NCBI GenBank assembly: GCA_020718265.1
Contig: DYSM01000089.1
Location: 1-10,250, forward strand
Direction: 5' to 3'
Length of the DNA: 10,250 nucleotides
Source of the DNA: Draconibacterium orientale
Lineage (GTDB): Bacteria; Bacteroidota; Bacteroidia; Bacteroidales; JAADGE01
Made by a program: the position numbers and the translations under genes. The notes under the pieces are model-generated. The model did not search any database and was not told the origin of the DNA. It was given only the letters and a program-made list of their open reading frames with translations. Positions 1-6,043 of this stretch are shown piece after piece; within the stretch, counting starts at the first letter, position 1, and every line of letters starts with the position of its first letter.

Positions 1-25
1 TTTAACTTTACAAACTTTCAACTTT

Positions 26-133
26 ATGACTTTTTATACTGAACTCAAATATTATACAGACATCACCACAAAATATTCTAAATACAATATAATGAGTGCG
101 TTAGTTCTTCGTGAATTTCTCTATCAAATTTAA
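26..133 (+). CDS. possible 35-codon small ORF, or tail of an upstream gene
   Basis: This frame is open from base 2, the left edge, to a TAA at 131-133, three bases before the methyltransferase ATG. From the ATG at 26 it would encode 35 residues rich in Tyr, Thr and Lys. There is no recognisable motif. It could be the last codons of an upstream gene coupled to the methyltransferase, a small leader ORF, or chance openness in A/T-rich DNA. The spaced ACTTT words at 5-33 look intergenic and argue against a long upstream gene. I do not recognise a family. Confidence 0.2.
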   Translation: MTFYTELKYYTDITTKYSKYNIMSALVLREFLYQI

Positions 134-136
134 ATT

Positions 137-1282
137 ATGGTTTTATCTTATCCAAATAAACGCACGGAAACTGATATTTACGATTCGATTCCGACTTGTA
201 AATTCGTGCCTGAGAATGTCGTTAATATCAAAAATGTGCTTATAGAATCGGAAAATCTGGTTGCTCTAAAAAAATTAATCACAGATTTCAATCTCGAAGG
301 CAAAATTGACTTGGTTTACATCGATCCACCGTTCGCCACAAACAATACATTCACGGTAACTGACGAACGTGCAAGTACGATTAGCAATGCAAAAAACGGA
401 AAAGTTGCATATTCAGACATTCTGACAGGATTTGAATTTCTGGAATATTTACGTGAAAGACTTTTTTTGATAAAACGATTGCTATCCGACAAAGGTTCAA
501 TATACTTGCACATTGATTATAAAATTGGTCATTATGTGAAAATTATTATGGACGAAGTCTTTGGCATTCAGAATTTTAGAAACGATATTACACGCATCAA
601 ATCGAATCCAAAAAATTTTGCACGCAAAGCATACGGAAACATTAAAGACATGATTTTGTTCTATTCAAAAACAGAAAACCCAATTTGGAACGAACCTAAG
701 CAACCTTATACCGCCGAAGATAAATTAAAACTTTTTCCCAAAAAAGACAAAAACGGACGACATTTTACTACGATACCGTTACATGCGCCCGGCGAAACTC
801 AAAACGGAAAAACCTCAAAAGCTTTTATAGGAATCTTGCCGCCGGTGGGCAGACATTGGAGCACCGATATTGAAACGCTTGAAATTTGGGATAAATCCGG
901 CTTAATTGAATGGTCGGAAAATGGAAATCCGAGAAAAATTTTGTATTTCGACGAGCAAGACGGAAAACGAATACAGGATATTTGGGAGTTCAAAGACCCA
1001 CAATATCCGGTATATCCTACAGAAAAAAACGACGAACTTTTGGATTTAATCATAAAAACTTCAAGTGTTGAAGGAAGTTACGTGCTCGATTGTTTTTGTG
1101 GCTCCGGCACAACACTTAAAGCAGCACATAAAAATAACCGAAATTGGATTGGAATTGACAAATCGACGGAGGCTGTCAAGGCTACACTTTCTAAATTAAG
1201 TTCCATTTCCGACGACTTATTTGTGTCGAAACCTGAATTTAATTTATATAAAATTGAGGTCGCTGAAATTCTTGTTCATTAG
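137..1282 (+). CDS. beta-class N6-adenine/N4-cytosine DNA methyltransferase
   Basis: Predicted site-specific DNA methyltransferase (N6_N4_Mtase family, 381 residues) that transfers a methyl group from S-adenosylmethionine to adenine N6 or cytosine N4. Catalytic motif IV, DPPF, is at residues 63-66 in the context LVYIDPPF, and the SAM-binding motif I, DCFCGSGTT, is at 318-326, preceded by YPTEKN (293-298, motif X) and followed by GIDKS. Motif IV before motif I defines the beta class. A central GRHW and a later QDIW are typical of type II/III-like members. DPPF replaces the commoner DPPY, which is tolerated in the family. The length is complete for a type II-like enzyme. No restriction endonuclease follows, and only 136 bp is visible upstream, so it is either an orphan or the downstream half of a system whose nuclease lies off the left edge. 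Target sequence cannot be read from the protein. TATAAT at 88-93 is a possible foreign-style -10 box. Confidence 0.9.
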   Translation: MVLSYPNKRTETDIYDSIPTCKFVPENVVNIKNVLIESENLVALKKLITDFNLEGKIDLVYIDPPFATNNTFTVTDERASTISNAKNGKVAYSDILTGFEFLEYLRERLFLIKRLLSDKGSIYLHIDYKIGHYVKIIMDEVFGIQNFRNDITRIKSNPKNFARKAYGNIKDMILFYSKTENPIWNEPKQPYTAEDKLKLFPKKDKNGRHFTTIPLHAPGETQNGKTSKAFIGILPPVGRHWSTDIETLEIWDKSGLIEWSENGNPRKILYFDEQDGKRIQDIWEFKDPQYPVYPTEKNDELLDLIIKTSSVEGSYVLDCFCGSGTTLKAAHKNNRNWIGIDKSTEAVKATLSKLSSISDDLFVSKPEFNLYKIEVAEILVH

Positions 1283-1297
1283 TTGTTCCTCAAAATC

Positions 1298-1327
1298 TTT
1301 TATTTTCAAAAAAAAAATCTAATTTTG
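1298..1327 (+). promoter_or_regulatory. Bacteroidota-type promoter for the DUF3127 gene
   Basis: TAATTTTG at 1320-1327 is an exact match to the -7 consensus TAnnTTTG. A T-rich -33 candidate, TTTT at 1298-1301, lies 18 bp upstream. Transcription would start near 1335, giving a leader of about 10 nt before the ATG at 1345. The -33 element is weak. Confidence 0.55.
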
Positions 1328-1344
1328 CACAAAAATAGTTCAAC

Positions 1345-1707
1345 ATGAGTTTAGATTTAAACGGAAAAATTATCAAAATTTTACCTCTTCAAAAAGGCAC
1401 AAGTCAAGCAGGCAAAGCATGGCAAAAACAAGAATTTGTGATTGAAACCGCCGACAAGTTCCCGAAACAAGTTTGCTTTTCGACCATGAACGACAAAACC
1501 GACGAAATTCAAAAATATAAAGTCGGTGACACGGTTACGGTTAGTTTCGACCCGGAATCGCGCGAGTATAACAACAAGTTTTACACAGACTTACGCGCGT
1601 GGAAAATCTCAGGAGGACAATCGTCTGCAGCACCAAAAGGCGATACGCCGCCGCCATTTACCGATGCTGACATACCGCCGGCAGAAGAAGAAGATTTACC
1701 GTTCTAA
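1345..1707 (+). CDS. DUF3127 family OB-fold-like protein with SSB-type C-terminal tip
   Basis: A 120-residue protein that I recognise as DUF3127, a small family I associate with Bacteroidota. Residues 1-88 carry alternating hydrophobic strands with the pattern LDLNGKIIKILP, an aromatic/basic FVIETADKFPKQV stretch and YKVGDTVTVSF, which is what an OB-fold domain looks like. A Ser/Pro/Gly-rich linker (89-105) leads to an acidic tail ending EEEDLPF. That tail resembles the protein-interaction tip of bacterial SSB (DDDIPF in E. coli, DDDLPF in many Firmicutes). An inference is that it binds single-stranded nucleic acid or recruits SSB partners; no function is established for the family that I can cite. 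It has its own promoter and is separated from the next gene by 144 bp, so it is probably monocistronic. Confidence 0.85.
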   Translation: MSLDLNGKIIKILPLQKGTSQAGKAWQKQEFVIETADKFPKQVCFSTMNDKTDEIQKYKVGDTVTVSFDPESREYNNKFYTDLRAWKISGGQSSAAPKGDTPPPFTDADIPPAEEEDLPF

Positions 1708-1727
1708 CATTTTTTATTTTGCATAAT

Positions 1728-1742
1728 AACTTTGCCAAAGTT
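1728..1742. repeat. palindrome AACTTTG-C-CAAAGTT (copy 1)
   Basis: Perfect 7-bp arms around one base. Its reverse complement is exactly the core (1795-1809) of the larger palindrome at 1791-1813. No T-run follows, so it is not a canonical intrinsic terminator. TAACTTTG at 1727-1734 also fits the -7 promoter word, which could be coincidental. Confidence 0.7.
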
Positions 1743-1790
1743 GTAACATCGCTGTCTGAGTTCTAAAAGTCAGATACTTACATCATATAA

Positions 1791-1813
1791 TCTAAACTTT
1801 GGCAAAGTTTAGA
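1791..1813. repeat. 23-bp perfect palindrome, 11-bp arms (copy 2)
   Basis: Arms TCTAAACTTTG (1791-1801) and CAAAGTTTAGA (1803-1813) are perfectly complementary around a single G. The central 15 bp is the reverse complement of copy 1, so the two sites can form either two separate hairpins or one stem enclosing 1743-1794. That enclosed segment has its own small dyad (TCTGA 1755-1759 and TCAGA 1770-1774). It lies 39 bp upstream of the ubiE start, suiting an operator or a mobile repeat better than a terminator. Confidence 0.75.
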
Positions 1814-1851
1814 ATGTGTAGAGATTTTGATTACCATAATAATCAACTAAT

Positions 1852-2601
1852 ATGCCTTTGTCCAAAAATCAAGAAAATTTTCATGTAAAACCATACAACG
1901 AAACCGACGGAAAAAAGTCGCAAGTAGAAGCAATGTTCGATAATATTGCGCCGAAATACGATTTTTTGAACCATTTGCTGTCGCTCAATATCGACAAACG
2001 TTGGCGAAAAAAAGCCATAAATTTACTCAAACCATCTAATCCTCAGCATATTTTGGATATTGCCACCGGCACGGGCGATTTGGCAATTGCTCTTGAAAAA
2101 CAGCTAAAACCGCGCCAAATTATAGGTGTCGATTTGTCGGAAGGTATGATTTCTTTCGGACGAATAAAAATTTTCAAGCTCGGATTACGCAAAACGATTA
2201 CGCTCGAAAAAGGCGATTCGGAAAGTTTGCGATTCGCAGACGCTACATTTGACGCGGCAACCTGTGCGTTTGGCGTACGCAATTTTGAAAATTTACACAA
2301 AGGTTTGTCTGAAATTAAACGCGTTTTGAAACCGAATGCAAAATTTGTAATTTTGGAGTTTTCCATGCCGACAAATTTCATTGTCAAAAATATCTATCTT
2401 ACTTATTTTCAATATATTTTGCCTTTTCTTGGAAAATTATTTTCACGCGATAAATCGGCTTACTCTTATTTGCCGGAATCTGTAAAAAATTTTCCGTACG
2501 GCGAAAATATGCTAAAAATTATGACAGAAGTCGGGTTCAGAAACAGTGAATTTAAGCCTCTCATGTTCGGAATTGCCACGATTTATAACGGTTTAGCTTA
2601 A
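1852..2601 (+). CDS. ubiE: demethylmenaquinone methyltransferase (UbiE/MenG)
   Basis: SAM-dependent C-methyltransferase that converts demethylmenaquinone to menaquinone, the last step of quinone synthesis in anaerobic and facultative Bacteroidota (the same family performs the C-methylation of ubiquinone elsewhere). The 249 residues match the usual length of about 250. Visible marks are the N-terminal VEAMFDNIAPKYDFLNHLLS (residues 25-44), SAM motif I DIATGTGD (69-76), GVDLSEGM (92-99), the family signature FGVRNFEN (140-147), and GLSEIKRVLKP followed by ILEF (151-170). The C-terminal half, SYLPESVKNFPYGENML and GIATIYNGL, is also typical. Without ubiquinone genes in view the menaquinone role (menG) is the better guess. 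It is followed after 11 bp by a thioesterase gene, so the two are probably co-transcribed. The start is the first ATG ahead of the conserved region. Confidence 0.95.
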   Translation: MPLSKNQENFHVKPYNETDGKKSQVEAMFDNIAPKYDFLNHLLSLNIDKRWRKKAINLLKPSNPQHILDIATGTGDLAIALEKQLKPRQIIGVDLSEGMISFGRIKIFKLGLRKTITLEKGDSESLRFADATFDAATCAFGVRNFENLHKGLSEIKRVLKPNAKFVILEFSMPTNFIVKNIYLTYFQYILPFLGKLFSRDKSAYSYLPESVKNFPYGENMLKIMTEVGFRNSEFKPLMFGIATIYNGLA

Positions 2602-2612
2602 AATTTTTAAAA

Positions 2613-3038
2613 ATGACAGAGGAAATTAAAGCAACATTTATCAATTTGTTGGAAAATTTAGTGCCCATGCACCGCTTGCTGGGCGTGCAAGTTTTGGAAA
2701 TTTCAGACGGTTTTGTGAAAATGCGATTCCCGTTTCGAGAGGAACACATCGGGGACATGCGCGTGCAACGTTTGCATGGCGGATTTCTCTCGGCAGCTGC
2801 CGATATTTGTGGCGGCGCAGCGGCAATGACTCAAATGAAATCGCCACACGACGACGTTTCAACCGCCGATATGCGCATTGATTTCTTGCGTCCGGGTAAA
2901 GCCAAAGACATCCTTGTTGAAGGACAAATTGTGCATAAAACTTCGCGTACAATTTTTGTCGATATGAAAATCTTACACGATGATTCCGAAGATCCTATCG
3001 CAGTCGGGCGTGGCGTTTTCGTTATTAAACACAAGTAA
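2613..3038 (+). CDS. PaaI-type hotdog-fold acyl-CoA thioesterase
   Basis: A 141-residue single hotdog-domain thioesterase that would hydrolyse an acyl- or aroyl-CoA. The signature is LHGGFLSAAADICGG: H55-G56-G57 and an Asp at 64, nine residues after the His, as in E. coli PaaI (Asp61). Strand-rich flanks with ADMRIDFLRPGKAKDILVEGQIVHKTSRTIFVDMKI are typical of the family. It starts 11 bp after the ubiE stop, and no promoter is visible between them, so it is likely in the same transcript. That linkage makes 1,4-dihydroxy-2-naphthoyl-CoA hydrolysis (the MenI step of menaquinone synthesis) an attractive substrate, but this is inference: E. coli MenI (YdiI) carries Glu where this protein has Asp. 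Phenylacetyl-CoA or a general housekeeping substrate are alternatives. Confidence 0.88.
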   Translation: MTEEIKATFINLLENLVPMHRLLGVQVLEISDGFVKMRFPFREEHIGDMRVQRLHGGFLSAAADICGGAAAMTQMKSPHDDVSTADMRIDFLRPGKAKDILVEGQIVHKTSRTIFVDMKILHDDSEDPIAVGRGVFVIKHK

Positions 3039-3039
3039 A

Positions 3040-3822
3040 TCAGGCTATTCCGCGTCGTTGTTTTATTAAATCATAAGCCGCCGTGTATTCTCGGAAACGT
3101 TGTTCGGCGTGTGCGATGTCGTGCTCGGTTTTGTTCACCAACATGTCCGGATGCCACAATTTTACAATTTTTCTGTAAGCCGATTTTATTTCGTCTGCCG
3201 AAGCGTTCTCGCTGATTCCTAGCAACTTATATGCAGAACTGAGCGCATAATCCAAACCCGAATAATAGGATTCTGCTTGCCGACGTGCTTGATTTTCGGC
3301 TTCTTGCTTTGCGTGTTCTTCGGCTTTTACTTTTCTGAAAAAATCATCTTTCAAAGTTTCGTAACTACTTGATAGATTGAGCATAGCCGCAATTTGTACA
3401 ATGCTTTCTTCTGTTTTAGACGCAAAACTGTCCGTATCGTCTGCAAATTTGAACAGAATGTCGAGTAAAGTTGCACGATAATCGACATATTTTGCAAACC
3501 CGACGAGAACTCCGGCATGAATTTTTGGGTTTATTTTGCCCGAAATTAAACTTGAAACACGGTGCGGTACTTCGGAAAATGGTGTTTTTGAATCTATTTT
3601 TCGATATAAAATGTACAATTCTTTTTTAGAAAATTGAGAAATATCGTAATTCGTTCTCAAAAAATAAAAGAAAATTTCGACGGCAGCACGTAAACAAGAC
3701 TTTTTTACATATTCATAATCTGTTGTAAATCTGTCAATTACAGTAATTTTGTCGCCAAGTAAATAAGGCACAAGAATTACTAATGCCGCAATGTGAATCC
3801 AAATAATATCAAAGGTGTCCAT
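3040..3822 (-). CDS. membrane-anchored TerB-like / DnaJ-domain protein (DjlA-like)
   Basis: A 260-residue predicted co-chaperone. Residues 6-22 (IIWIHIAALVILVPYLL) form one N-terminal hydrophobic segment, likely a membrane anchor. Residues about 40-155 are a helical domain that resembles TerB. Residues 160-188 are a charged, Ala/Glu/Arg-rich helix (coiled-coil-like). A C-terminal J domain spans about 196-258, with the Hsp70-activating HPD at 224-226 in KLWHPDML, preceded by ADEIKSAYRKIVK. This order (TM, TerB-like, J domain) is that of DjlA. It would recruit DnaK to the inner membrane; the client is unknown. Its stop codon is 1 bp from that of the convergent thioesterase. It is divergent from the ATPase/TOPRIM pair and shares a 99-bp promoter region with it. 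Confidence 0.85.
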   Translation of the reverse strand: MDTFDIIWIHIAALVILVPYLLGDKITVIDRFTTDYEYVKKSCLRAAVEIFFYFLRTNYDISQFSKKELYILYRKIDSKTPFSEVPHRVSSLISGKINPKIHAGVLVGFAKYVDYRATLLDILFKFADDTDSFASKTEESIVQIAAMLNLSSSYETLKDDFFRKVKAEEHAKQEAENQARRQAESYYSGLDYALSSAYKLLGISENASADEIKSAYRKIVKLWHPDMLVNKTEHDIAHAEQRFREYTAAYDLIKQRRGIA

Positions 3823-3842
3823 TTCAAATTTTGGAGTGTGTA

Positions 3843-3876
3843 CAAAGATATTTTTTTTTCGTGAAATTTTTGCAAA
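3843..3876 (-). promoter_or_regulatory. promoter of the J-domain gene
   Basis: On the minus strand TATCTTTG (3850-3843) exactly matches TAnnTTTG, and TTTG (3876-3873) is a -33 box 22 bp upstream, slightly longer than the usual 19-21. Transcription would begin near 3836, giving a leader of roughly 14 nt. Confidence 0.65.
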
Positions 3877-3888
3877 TTTGCAGAAATA
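3868..3888. repeat. left copy of direct repeat flanking the ATPase/TOPRIM module
   Basis: TTTTG, three variable bases, then ATTTGCAGAAATA. It matches the right copy at 6044-6064 at 18 of 21 positions with no gaps; the only differences are the three middle bases (CAA here, TTT on the right). The 13-mer at 3876-3888 is identical to 6052-6064. Confidence 0.7.
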
Positions 3889-3901
3889 TGCAGAAATTTT
3901 G
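3869..3901 (+). promoter_or_regulatory. candidate promoter of the ATPase/TOPRIM operon
   Basis: TTTG at 3869-3872 is followed after 21 bp by AAATTTTG at 3894-3901, one mismatch from TAnnTTTG, placing the start near 3908, about 14 nt before the ATG at 3922. An alternative -7 candidate is CAAATTTG (3873-3880). The -33 box abuts the -33 box of the divergent gene, forming the palindrome TTTGCAAA (3869-3876). The near-repeat TGCAGAAAT occurs at 3879-3887 and 3889-3897, spaced 10 bp apart, and could be a regulator site. Confidence 0.4.
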
Positions 3902-3921
3902 CTGACAGTAAATTTTTTACG

Positions 3922-5397
3922 ATGATAACAAGAATTAAAATAGACGGATTCAAAAGTTTACGACAAACTGAAATGTATTTAGGACCTTTTACATGTATTG
4001 CAGGTGCTAATGCGATTGGAAAATCTAATTTTTTTGATGCAATATTGTTTTTATCGCGTTTAGCAGATTTTACTGTATTTGAAGCAATTAAGTCAATACG
4101 AAGTGAAAATATAAAGCATTCAAATTTAACTGATATTTTTTACAAAAGTGGAGATAATCGAATGCAAACTATGCGATTTGAAGTCGATATGCTAATTCCG
4201 AGCGTAGCTATTGATGATATGGGACAAAATGCCGAAGCAACAATTACAAGTTTGCGTTATATTATTGAATTAAAGTTAAATGAGCAATCTTCCGAAAAAG
4301 AACTTGTCGAGATTGTAAAAGAAGAGCTTTTACCAATGACGCAAACTGACACAAAAAATAGTTTATTCTTTAAATATAAGCAAGAGTGGTTAAAATCAGT
4401 TCTAAATAAAAGGAGAAATTCAAAATCTCCATTTATTTCGACAAAAACGGATAAAATTAAATTGCATCAAGATGGCAATAAAGGCAGAACATCAGAGTTT
4501 ATTGCAGAAAAAATGCCACGAACACTTTTATCGACAGTTACTGCGGAATCTCCAACCGCTTTTTTAGCGCGACAGGAAATGCGCAATTGGAAAATGTTAC
4601 AATTTGAACCAAGTGCAATGAGACAACCGAATTCCACGTATGAAGCAAAAAATGCTGAAATTACATCAAACGGGAGCAACTTGCCGGCAACTTTGTATAG
4701 ACTACATAATGAAAAGAAAGATTCAGATATTTATCAAACGTTGACCAATAAGTTAAAAGAGCTTGTAAATGAAGTTGCTGATATCAATGTAGATAAGGAC
4801 GATAAACGAGATTTATTGACTTTGCAGGTCAGATTCAAAGACGGCTTGATTCTGCCCGCTCAGTCTTTGTCCGACGGAACATTGCGGTTTTTGGCATTAG
4901 CAATTCTAAATCAAGACAGCCGAAGCAGCGGTTTGATTTGTTTAGAGGAACCGGAAAACGGAATAAATCCGACAAAAATTACGGAAATGGTAAAATTACT
5001 TGAAGAAATGGCGACAGACACTGATTCCGCAGTTGATGAAGATAATCCGCTTCGGCAAGTTATCATAAACTCGCATTCGCCGTTAGTGGTAAGTTCCGTT
5101 GCGGATGAAAGTTTATATCTTGCCACTGCAAAAGAAAAATATTCCGAAGAATTTGGAAAAAAAATTAAATATACCGGATTTTCTGCGTTGCAAAATACTT
5201 GGAAAACATTGAATAAGCTTTCGGAATCTACAACATTAAGTCAAATTATTTCCTACTTGGAAACAACTGAATTTAAATATTTTAACAATCAACCTGAAAC
5301 AAACTCATCAAATGACGATGAGTCTGAAACAAAAAACGTGAAAACTAAAAAATCAGTAGCGGAAAATGTCAATCAACTCAAACTCAAATTGCAATGA
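3922..5397 (+). CDS. OLD/RecF-like AAA (ABC-class) ATPase, probable defence sensor
   Basis: A 491-residue ATPase of the AAA_15/AAA_21 type. The N-terminal ITRIKIDGFKSL is the standard opening of these proteins. Walker A is GANAIGKS (residues 28-35) followed by NFFDAI, the family motif GSNLPATLYRLHN is at 251-263, the ABC-like signature LSDGT at 316-320, Walker B LICLEEPENGINP at 338-350 (E342/E343), and the switch histidine in NSHSP at 383-387. All nucleotide-binding elements are therefore intact. A long insertion (about 90-245) separates the two ATPase lobes, and the tail (452-491) is polar and low-complexity. No TOPRIM nuclease domain is fused; it is encoded instead by the next gene, which overlaps by 4 bp (ATGA). 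In PARIS and OLD-type systems such an ATPase senses the infection and releases or activates the TOPRIM effector. The role here is inferred from architecture. Confidence 0.87.
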   Translation: MITRIKIDGFKSLRQTEMYLGPFTCIAGANAIGKSNFFDAILFLSRLADFTVFEAIKSIRSENIKHSNLTDIFYKSGDNRMQTMRFEVDMLIPSVAIDDMGQNAEATITSLRYIIELKLNEQSSEKELVEIVKEELLPMTQTDTKNSLFFKYKQEWLKSVLNKRRNSKSPFISTKTDKIKLHQDGNKGRTSEFIAEKMPRTLLSTVTAESPTAFLARQEMRNWKMLQFEPSAMRQPNSTYEAKNAEITSNGSNLPATLYRLHNEKKDSDIYQTLTNKLKELVNEVADINVDKDDKRDLLTLQVRFKDGLILPAQSLSDGTLRFLALAILNQDSRSSGLICLEEPENGINPTKITEMVKLLEEMATDTDSAVDEDNPLRQVIINSHSPLVVSSVADESLYLATAKEKYSEEFGKKIKYTGFSALQNTWKTLNKLSESTTLSQIISYLETTEFKYFNNQPETNSSNDDESETKNVKTKKSVAENVNQLKLKLQ

Positions 5398-6041
5398 AAG
5401 AGTTGCGTATTACACTTATCGGCGACGGCAGTTCTGATAAAATACTGCTGACACTTACAAAGTGGTTATTGGACGATTTATATCCTCAATTGCCTGTTTA
5501 TTTAGAATTTGCAGATTTTAGATTCTTAAAAAATCCGCCTTCAAAATCAAACCCGAACGTACAAATTTCCGAAGCAAGAAAATACTTTCCTTTCGATATT
5601 TTGCTTTATCACAGAGATGCAGAAACTACGGCAATATCTTCTGTTGAATTGCGAAAACAAGAAGTTTTGACAACTTTAAGTCCGGAAGATTTGGAAATTT
5701 CCGTTTGTGTTGTTCCAGTTAAAATGATGGAAACGTGGTTGTTAATAGATGAAACAGCCATAAAAAAAGCCTCCGGAAACCGAAATTATAAACAGGAAAT
5801 AGCATTGCCGCCTATAAACAGATTAGAAAACGAATCGAATCCGAAGAATTTGCTACATGAATTTATACGAAATGCAAGCGGGCTCAGCGGAAGAAACCTA
5901 AAAAAAATTAATGTAAATAAAGCGGTACATCTTGTAGCTGATTACATTACAGATTTTAATATTTTACGTCAATTGAATGCGTTCAAAATTTTCGAGAATG
6001 ATTTAAAAAAAGTCGTTGACAAAATTATCCAACATGATTAA
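5394..6041 (+). CDS. DUF4276-like TOPRIM-type protein, probable nuclease/effector
   Basis: A 215-residue protein whose ATG overlaps the ATPase stop (ATGA at 5394-5397), implying coupled translation. The first strand and turn, ITLIGDGSSDKILL (residues 6-19), sit where TOPRIM proteins have the catalytic EGxTD/E motif; here Asp11 replaces the usual Glu. A second acidic site, LLYHRDAE (70-77), fits the TOPRIM DxD element. VPVKMMETWLLID (107-119) and NPKNLLHEFI (149-158) are patterns I associate with DUF4276. The family assignment is from memory of these motifs, not a search. By analogy with AriB of PARIS and the OLD nucleases it would be a metal-dependent nuclease held by, or acting with, the ATPase. 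The stop codon is 2 bp before the right flanking repeat, and 29 bp separates it from the next gene. Confidence 0.7.
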   Translation: MKELRITLIGDGSSDKILLTLTKWLLDDLYPQLPVYLEFADFRFLKNPPSKSNPNVQISEARKYFPFDILLYHRDAETTAISSVELRKQEVLTTLSPEDLEISVCVVPVKMMETWLLIDETAIKKASGNRNYKQEIALPPINRLENESNPKNLLHEFIRNASGLSGRNLKKINVNKAVHLVADYITDFNILRQLNAFKIFENDLKKVVDKIIQHD

Positions 6042-6043
6042 GA

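Noticed and set aside
1728..1742. Intrinsic terminator for the DUF3127 gene
   Set aside because: The hairpin is present but has A/T-only weak arms apart from the centre and no following T-run, so I list it as a palindromic repeat instead.
2641..2952. 103-codon minus-strand open frame
   Set aside because: It lies opposite the hotdog thioesterase whose HGG...D motif is convincing. The antisense product is Arg/Cys-rich and looks random.
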